Origin: Przewalskia tangutica
Lineage: Eukaryota > Streptophyta > Magnoliopsida > Solanales > Solanaceae
Length of the DNA stretch: 64,000 nt
Reading direction: 5' to 3'
Assembly (NCBI GenBank): GCA_029844215.1
Contig: CM056721.1
Span: 133,329,254-133,393,253 of the forward strand
Made by a program: the position numbers and the translations under genes. The notes under the pieces are model-generated. The model was not told the DNA's origin. It did no database searches and saw nothing but the letters and a program-made list of their open reading frames with translations. Shown here piece after piece: positions 59,601 through 64,000 of the stretch (its first letter is position 1; every line of letters starts with the position of its first letter).

Positions 59601-61005
59601 ATTTTCTAGCTTGAAAAAAATATCTTGGTCTCTGTTTTCTCTGAAAATAAGACAGGCTAGGTAGATGTTGTCCTAAATGTTGACATAACATTCTGGGTAA
59701 CATTTACTGTTTGAGTCAATGTGCAGGAATGTGTTGTAGTAATGTTGCACTATTTTTCAAAAGAATCAAGCATGACTTTTCAACGACAAGGTTTGAATGT
59801 GATATCGTTCTCTGCGATGGTATATATAACAATTATGTGTATCATAAAAAAAGAGTATCATAAGAAGACGAAACTTCTACTAAAGATTTAGTTTTATACA
59901 AAAAGAGCAAAGCTGTAAGTTTGGCACCGTTCCTATTCTATAGGAGTATCATGTGCTTAAAGAAGGTTGAAAATTCCTTAATATTTATTCCTTTAACTGT
60001 ATGTGTTCAACTAAGTTGATTAAGGACAATGGTAAAATGTCACATTAGTCCAGCGATCAGTCTCATAGGGAACATATACAGAATTTTCATTTGCCAAATT
60101 AGAAAATCCTTGAGCCTCAAAATGCTTGTTGAACTTTGAAATGTTGCAAACATCATTCACAATATCGTGTTCCAGTACATTGTTCAATCTTGTTTTTTTT
60201 TTCTGGATTGTGGTATGTAACACGTCTCTCTAAATAACTAAAAACCAAAATTCTGGAGGACCATTTTTTTAAATTTTTAATGATGTTTTATGCTATGTAA
60301 AACACTTTGTTTTAGGGATGTGAAGAGTAACAATTATTCTACACTACCTACTTTTTGAGAAATATTATTGTGAGTTGCTTAAATAAATGTTGTCTTGTAT
60401 ATAATACTCTTTTTATTTGGTATTTTACATGTCATTTCAAGAGTTTTTTCCCGAGAAAAAAAATTATTTAAAAAAAGGGGGGGGGGGGGAATCATCTCCT
60501 CAGGTTATTTTCTATCTATCTGTTGAACTCATCATCATTTCACACTCCAATATAAATAATTGTTATCATGATTAATTCCCAAAATTCTCTCATACATATT
60601 CACCAATAGAATACCTCTCCAATGTCGACACAACTGTCAAATATCACTCCATCCAATGAACATTAGCCATCGTCGAATACAAAGAACTCAAGCTCAATAC
60701 CTCTCAGCAAACTGGTCAATCATCTTCCTCTAGGATAGAAATATTGACTTGAACAGAAAGAATGAAGCAGGAAATGACGATGTTGCCAGGAATGTTATCA
60801 ACGATCTAAGCAACACTGTCCATTTCATGATACTGCTTTCTCCACAAAAAGAGGGAGAAAATATTGTTCTATGCAGGGGAAGGAAACTGAAATGTAGGGG
60901 GATGAAGTTGAAGTTGTACAAGCTCTACTATACAGTGGTGACTGCTACTACTTACTGAACATAAGGATGTTGTCTGCGATGTTGGGACAACATCCTACTG
61001 GTGCT
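59600..61005. other. Non-coding 3' region of the SIRE-like element
   Basis: No open frame. Holds ATGTTG/ACAACAT clusters at 59663, 60778 and 60966 and a G13 run at 60477-60489. The segment 60840-60960 is purine-rich with GAGGGAGAAAAT (about 60850), a possible polypurine tract. Confidence 0.45.
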
Positions 61006-61551
61006 GCTTCTGTCACGACCCGACCCCGGGGCCGCGACTAGTACCCTACCGGGGTACCCTGTCAGGTATACATCAGAGAATAGCAGCGGAACATACATAA
61101 CACATAACTTATAAAAAGGTAACATCACTGGCCAACCGATAAGGTTGCCTTCCATAAAAACATACTAATCAAAAGTATAACAGTACAACTTATTCTTACA
61201 GCCTAACACATACGTGACCACAGACCTCTAAGGATAACAATTGTGGCGGGACAGGGCCCCGCCATACCCCTGAATATACACAATGTTTATACATCAGGGA
61301 AAACCGTACCAACAAAATATAAGCTTCCGGAGGAATGGAGCTTCTGACACCGGAACAGTGATCCTAAGAACGAGGATCCACCACCGCTTTCTTACCGCGG
61401 CATTTAACGCAGCCAGGAAGGGTCAAGACATAATATGTACCAAGTATGTAAATCGGAAAATCGTAATAATGATATCATAAGTCTAAAAGTAGTTTGAGTC
61501 TGAAAGATACCAAAATACCTTTTATTGTGCCTTACTAACAATGAGTGACAA

Positions 61552-61552
<1 letters not shown>

Positions 61553-61591
<39 letters not shown>
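61553..61591. repeat. (TA)n microsatellite
   Basis: About 19 uninterrupted TA units within the LTR. Confidence 0.95.
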
Positions 61592-61596
<5 letters not shown>

Positions 61597-61800
61597 TAGG
61601 AGGCTCATGATCAAAACAGGTACCTCGCTGTAGTATCAATAAGCACCCTACTCGGGGACTATTTCACCGCGTAGGTCCCGTGGACCCGCATGAGGTATTC
61701 CTCGCAGACTACCGCACGTGAGACTATTTCACCCGCATAAGCCCATAGGACTCGCATGAGGTATTCCTCGCATCGTGGGTAGCAAATCCACGGAACATGT

Positions 61801-62062
61801 GGTATAACGATCTTGGGGCTTGGACCTCAGATATACTCTTACCCTGAAGCAGATGGTATAACGATCTTGGGGATTTACCCCTCAGATATACTCTTACACT
61901 GGAGCAGATGGTATAACGATCTTGGGGATTTACCCCTCAGATATACTCTTACACCGGAGAAGGTGGTATGACGATCTTGGGGCTTGCCCCTCATTCATAC
62001 TCTTACCCTGGAGAAGGTGGTATAACGATCTTGGGGCTTGCCCATCAGATATACTCTTACCC
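61801..62062. repeat. Five-copy 54-55-bp minisatellite in the LTR
   Basis: Units start at 61801, 61855, 61910, 61965 and 62019. Each begins GGTATRACGATCTTGGGG and ends near CATACTCTTACMCTGGAG. The first 5-bp differences and the GGCTTG/GATTTAC alternation show unequal exchange among copies. Confidence 0.9.
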
Positions 62063-63296
62063 TAACTCAAACAGTCATCATATCATAATCATAAATAAGT
62101 TTAGAAAGCTTTATAACTTATTACTAGTCTTGTTCATATACCCTCTCATTTTAGTTTACTTAAGACACTAACATTCTTAATAAAAGCAAATCCGGGAATT
62201 TAACCCAAAGTACCACATACTCATATCCTTTAAAAATGACTCTTTTTCATATAAAACATTTGGGCAATTGATGCCTTAAAAACAATTTACCTTTCATAAA
62301 TCAAGTCATTTGTCCTTACTTATCTTACTTAGAATAAATCTCTTCTTATCAACCTTTTATAAAGCTAATAAACCAACTTCCCATAAAGTTGTTATATTAA
62401 CCCTATACTTTAGTAAAATCATACTTTTCCCTTAACCAAGGGACTTATACTTCTTAAAATAAAACAAGTCTTTATATACTTAAAACAAGTAAGAATACTA
62501 AATCTTGTACGTCTACCGTACTACATAGATACAACTACTCATGCTCAAAAGATAGGAAAGCTTCACATACCTCTTCGGTCAATCCACTTGCTAAGTCCAA
62601 ACTACCGCAAGTAATATGTCAACCTATAATAACCATGATACGTTTATTAACCTCTAATTTCAATGTAGAAATCATCTAAGTTCAAAGCCACTAAATTCTA
62701 TGAAAAATTGGGCAGCATTTCCTTTGTTTCTACATACTTTGCCACCTTTCTCAAGGCCGAATTCAACATCCAAACGCCAGATTTAAGGCTCAACAATCCA
62801 AACATACAAAGGGGATTACACACCTAAACTTGGGTGTGTAAAATTCTGCCCCATAAGGTACAACAATTCACTTAACAATTTTAAGGTGGTTTTTAGGCTA
62901 CAACATGCTCACAATATCTTCTTAACCAATCCTTTCATATCCAAACCACACTTCTTACATGCAATGACTCTAAGAGCATTATTTACTACTACAAATTCCT
63001 TCTTCTTCACATGCACATTAATAACTAACCATAAGAGAAGAAATGTTACCTTTGGAGCTTTAGCCAAAACTATTCCAACAACTTTGCTAGCCTCCTTTCC
63101 AAGAACACCACCACAATGATTCCTACAAGCTAGCCACAAGCTTCCTTCTTGTCCTTAACTTTTCAGATTTTTCTCAGCTTGAATTCCTCTTGGAATTTTA
63201 GAGAGAAGTGGGAGCTTAAGCTTAGAGAGAGAGAGGGATTGAAAGATAACCAAGTCTTCAAGACTTGGTCAATATAAGGCATGCAAGAAATCAGAT

Positions 63297-63313
63297 GGGG
63301 GGGGGGGGGGGGG
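63297..63313. repeat. G17 homopolymer
   Basis: Run of 17 G followed by CCCC. Length is probably uncertain in any assembly. Confidence 0.9.
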
Positions 63314-63861
63314 CCCCTGGTCACCCGCCCATGGCCTTTTTAAAAGAAGAAATCTGATTTTCCTAAGTTTTTCCGCCGGAAATCCCGCCTTGGCGCCATG
63401 CTACGTCGCTTTGTCCAAGCACATTTATGTCCGATCACAACCGAACTTGTAACTCCCATAACTTCCTACTCCGACGTCCTATCGACGAACGGTTGGTTGC
63501 GTTGGAAACTAGACTCAACGAACTACGCACTTAGGCCTTTGAACCGCTTAGGAACTCTCAATGTACCGAGTCATAACCCGCCTCAATGTTGACTAAAACC
63601 CGTCCGGAACAATCCGTCAACCTATCTTTTGAAAATTTTAAGTCTTACATGCTTTCATACGCTCTCATACGTAGGGTCAGAACTACGGGGTATAACATTC
63701 TCCCCCCCTTAGAAACATTCGTCCCGAATGTTCCTTCTAGGCTTACTCAAATCACAATATCGACATAGACCCTCTTAATTATTCTTTTGCAAATAAAACG
63801 CTCAACATAGCCACAGCATTACTCAAGCATAATTGCTAAATCAAACTAATAAGCAAGGAAA

Positions 63862-64000
63862 TAGGTTACTTGGAGGTATAGGAAATAGGTGAGGATACTT
63901 CTTCATCATGTCATCCTCTGCTTCCGCCATCTCTCCTCGCTCGTTCGCCGCCATAAGACCTTGTGGAAGCCACGCCCTTCGTCCGAAATCGCTTAACTCG
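63862..64000 (-). pseudogene. Second Tekay, integrase/chromodomain end (partial)
   Basis: On the minus strand 63893-63930 encodes the AEDDMMKKYPHLF ending, matching EAEEDMMNKYPHLF of the first Tekay. Immediately upstream the frame is disturbed (GGCGGCGAACGAGCGAGG). Truncated by the window edge. Confidence 0.8.

Larger units (their letters stand above)
54196..61010 (+). mobile_element. SIRE-like Copia retrotransposon, decayed and interrupted
   Basis: A presumed 5' LTR (about 54196-55182) ends CCAACA before a primer-binding site TGGTATCAAAGTC at about 55185. It is followed by gag, integrase, RT and RNase H remnants in Copia order. The 3' LTR is not found before 61010, where a second Tekay interrupts the element, so it probably continues beyond the window. 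Integrase and RT wording resembles the SIRE/Maximus lineage. The 5' limit is approximate. It carries the unusual ATGTTG/ACAACAT clusters described in the findings. Confidence 0.8.
61011..63697 (-). repeat. 3' LTR of the second Tekay
   Basis: Related to but clearly diverged from the LTR of the 11.9-22.6 kb element: it shares the GATGCGAGGAATACCTCATG / GGTGAAATAGTC block (61670-61790) and the AAAGAGTCATTTT / TAAAGTTAT region. Unlike the first LTR it carries a five-copy minisatellite and a long (TA)n. Confidence 0.9.
61011..64000 (-). mobile_element. Second Tekay element, 3' part, running off the window
   Basis: The minus-strand 3' LTR is 61011-63697 (TGTTATACCCCGTAGTTC ... GGGTCGTGACA). It is preceded by the polypurine tract (TCTCCCCCCC on plus, 63699-63708) and the last codons of the integrase/chromodomain. 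The left flank is GCTTC (61006-61010); the matching duplication and 5' half are outside. It interrupts the SIRE-like element. Confidence 0.9.

Noticed and set aside
61801..62062. Regular repeat units that could suggest a CRISPR array
   Set aside because: Units are contiguous and similar over their whole length, without unique spacers, inside a plant LTR.
1..64000. tRNA, rRNA, snRNA and miRNA genes
   Set aside because: No cloverleaf, rRNA core or conserved small-RNA gene was recognised by eye; tRNA-like boxes found belong to SINEs. A covariance-model search would be decisive.

Overview
This window is nuclear DNA from a flowering plant, most likely a member of the Solanaceae. That assignment rests on tRNA-derived SINEs with the Solanaceae-type 'GGTGGGAGGTRGC' core, RTE-type LINE tails ending in TTG repeats, and Tekay, Ale and SIRE retrotransposons. 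No organelle, bacterial or viral genes are seen. I recognised three host genes: (1) the 3'-incomplete part of a SWIB-Plus3 domain gene at about 1.3-2.1 kb (minus), whose non-coding first exon may lie near 9.8 kb; (2) COM1/GR1, the plant CtIP/Sae2 DNA-end-resection factor, at 24.6-30.1 kb (plus); (3) an intact single-exon DRT100-like leucine-rich-repeat protein at 46.7-47.8 kb (minus).

Everything else is transposable elements and AT-rich filler. Layout: 0-11 kb, SWIB-Plus3 gene with SINEs, Tourist-like MITEs, a TRIM-like element and a rearranged RTE LINE in its likely introns; 11.9-22.6 kb, a full-length decayed Tekay (Gypsy chromovirus) with 2.8-kb LTRs and a 5-bp target duplication; 24.5-30.1 kb, COM1 with a MULE in its coding intron; 31-37 kb, small non-autonomous elements (hAT MITE, TRIM, Stowaway, Tourist, SINE); 38.0-41.5 kb, an autonomous-type hAT wreck; 41.5-46.1 kb, an Ale-type Copia, both nested at the edge of one Stowaway MITE; 46.7-47.8 kb, DRT100-like; 49-52.2 kb, paired LTR-like repeats; 53.4-54.2 kb, a foldback MULE; 54.2-61 kb, a SIRE-like Copia interrupted by a second Tekay whose 3' LTR fills 61.0-63.7 kb and continues off the window.

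Many insertions are dated relative to each other by exact target-site duplications, which I located by eye. The most unusual signal is a 12-bp-periodic ATGTTG/ACAACAT motif that recurs in 11 clusters across the SIRE-like element and in no other element I saw. The second is a systematic exchange of CAG for CG inside retrotransposons but not host genes, which probably reports on methylation-linked sequencing error rather than biology. COM1 and the SWIB-Plus3 gene belong to nuclear DNA repair and transcription/chromatin respectively; the DRT100-like protein is a secreted LRR protein. They do not form an operon or pathway unit.
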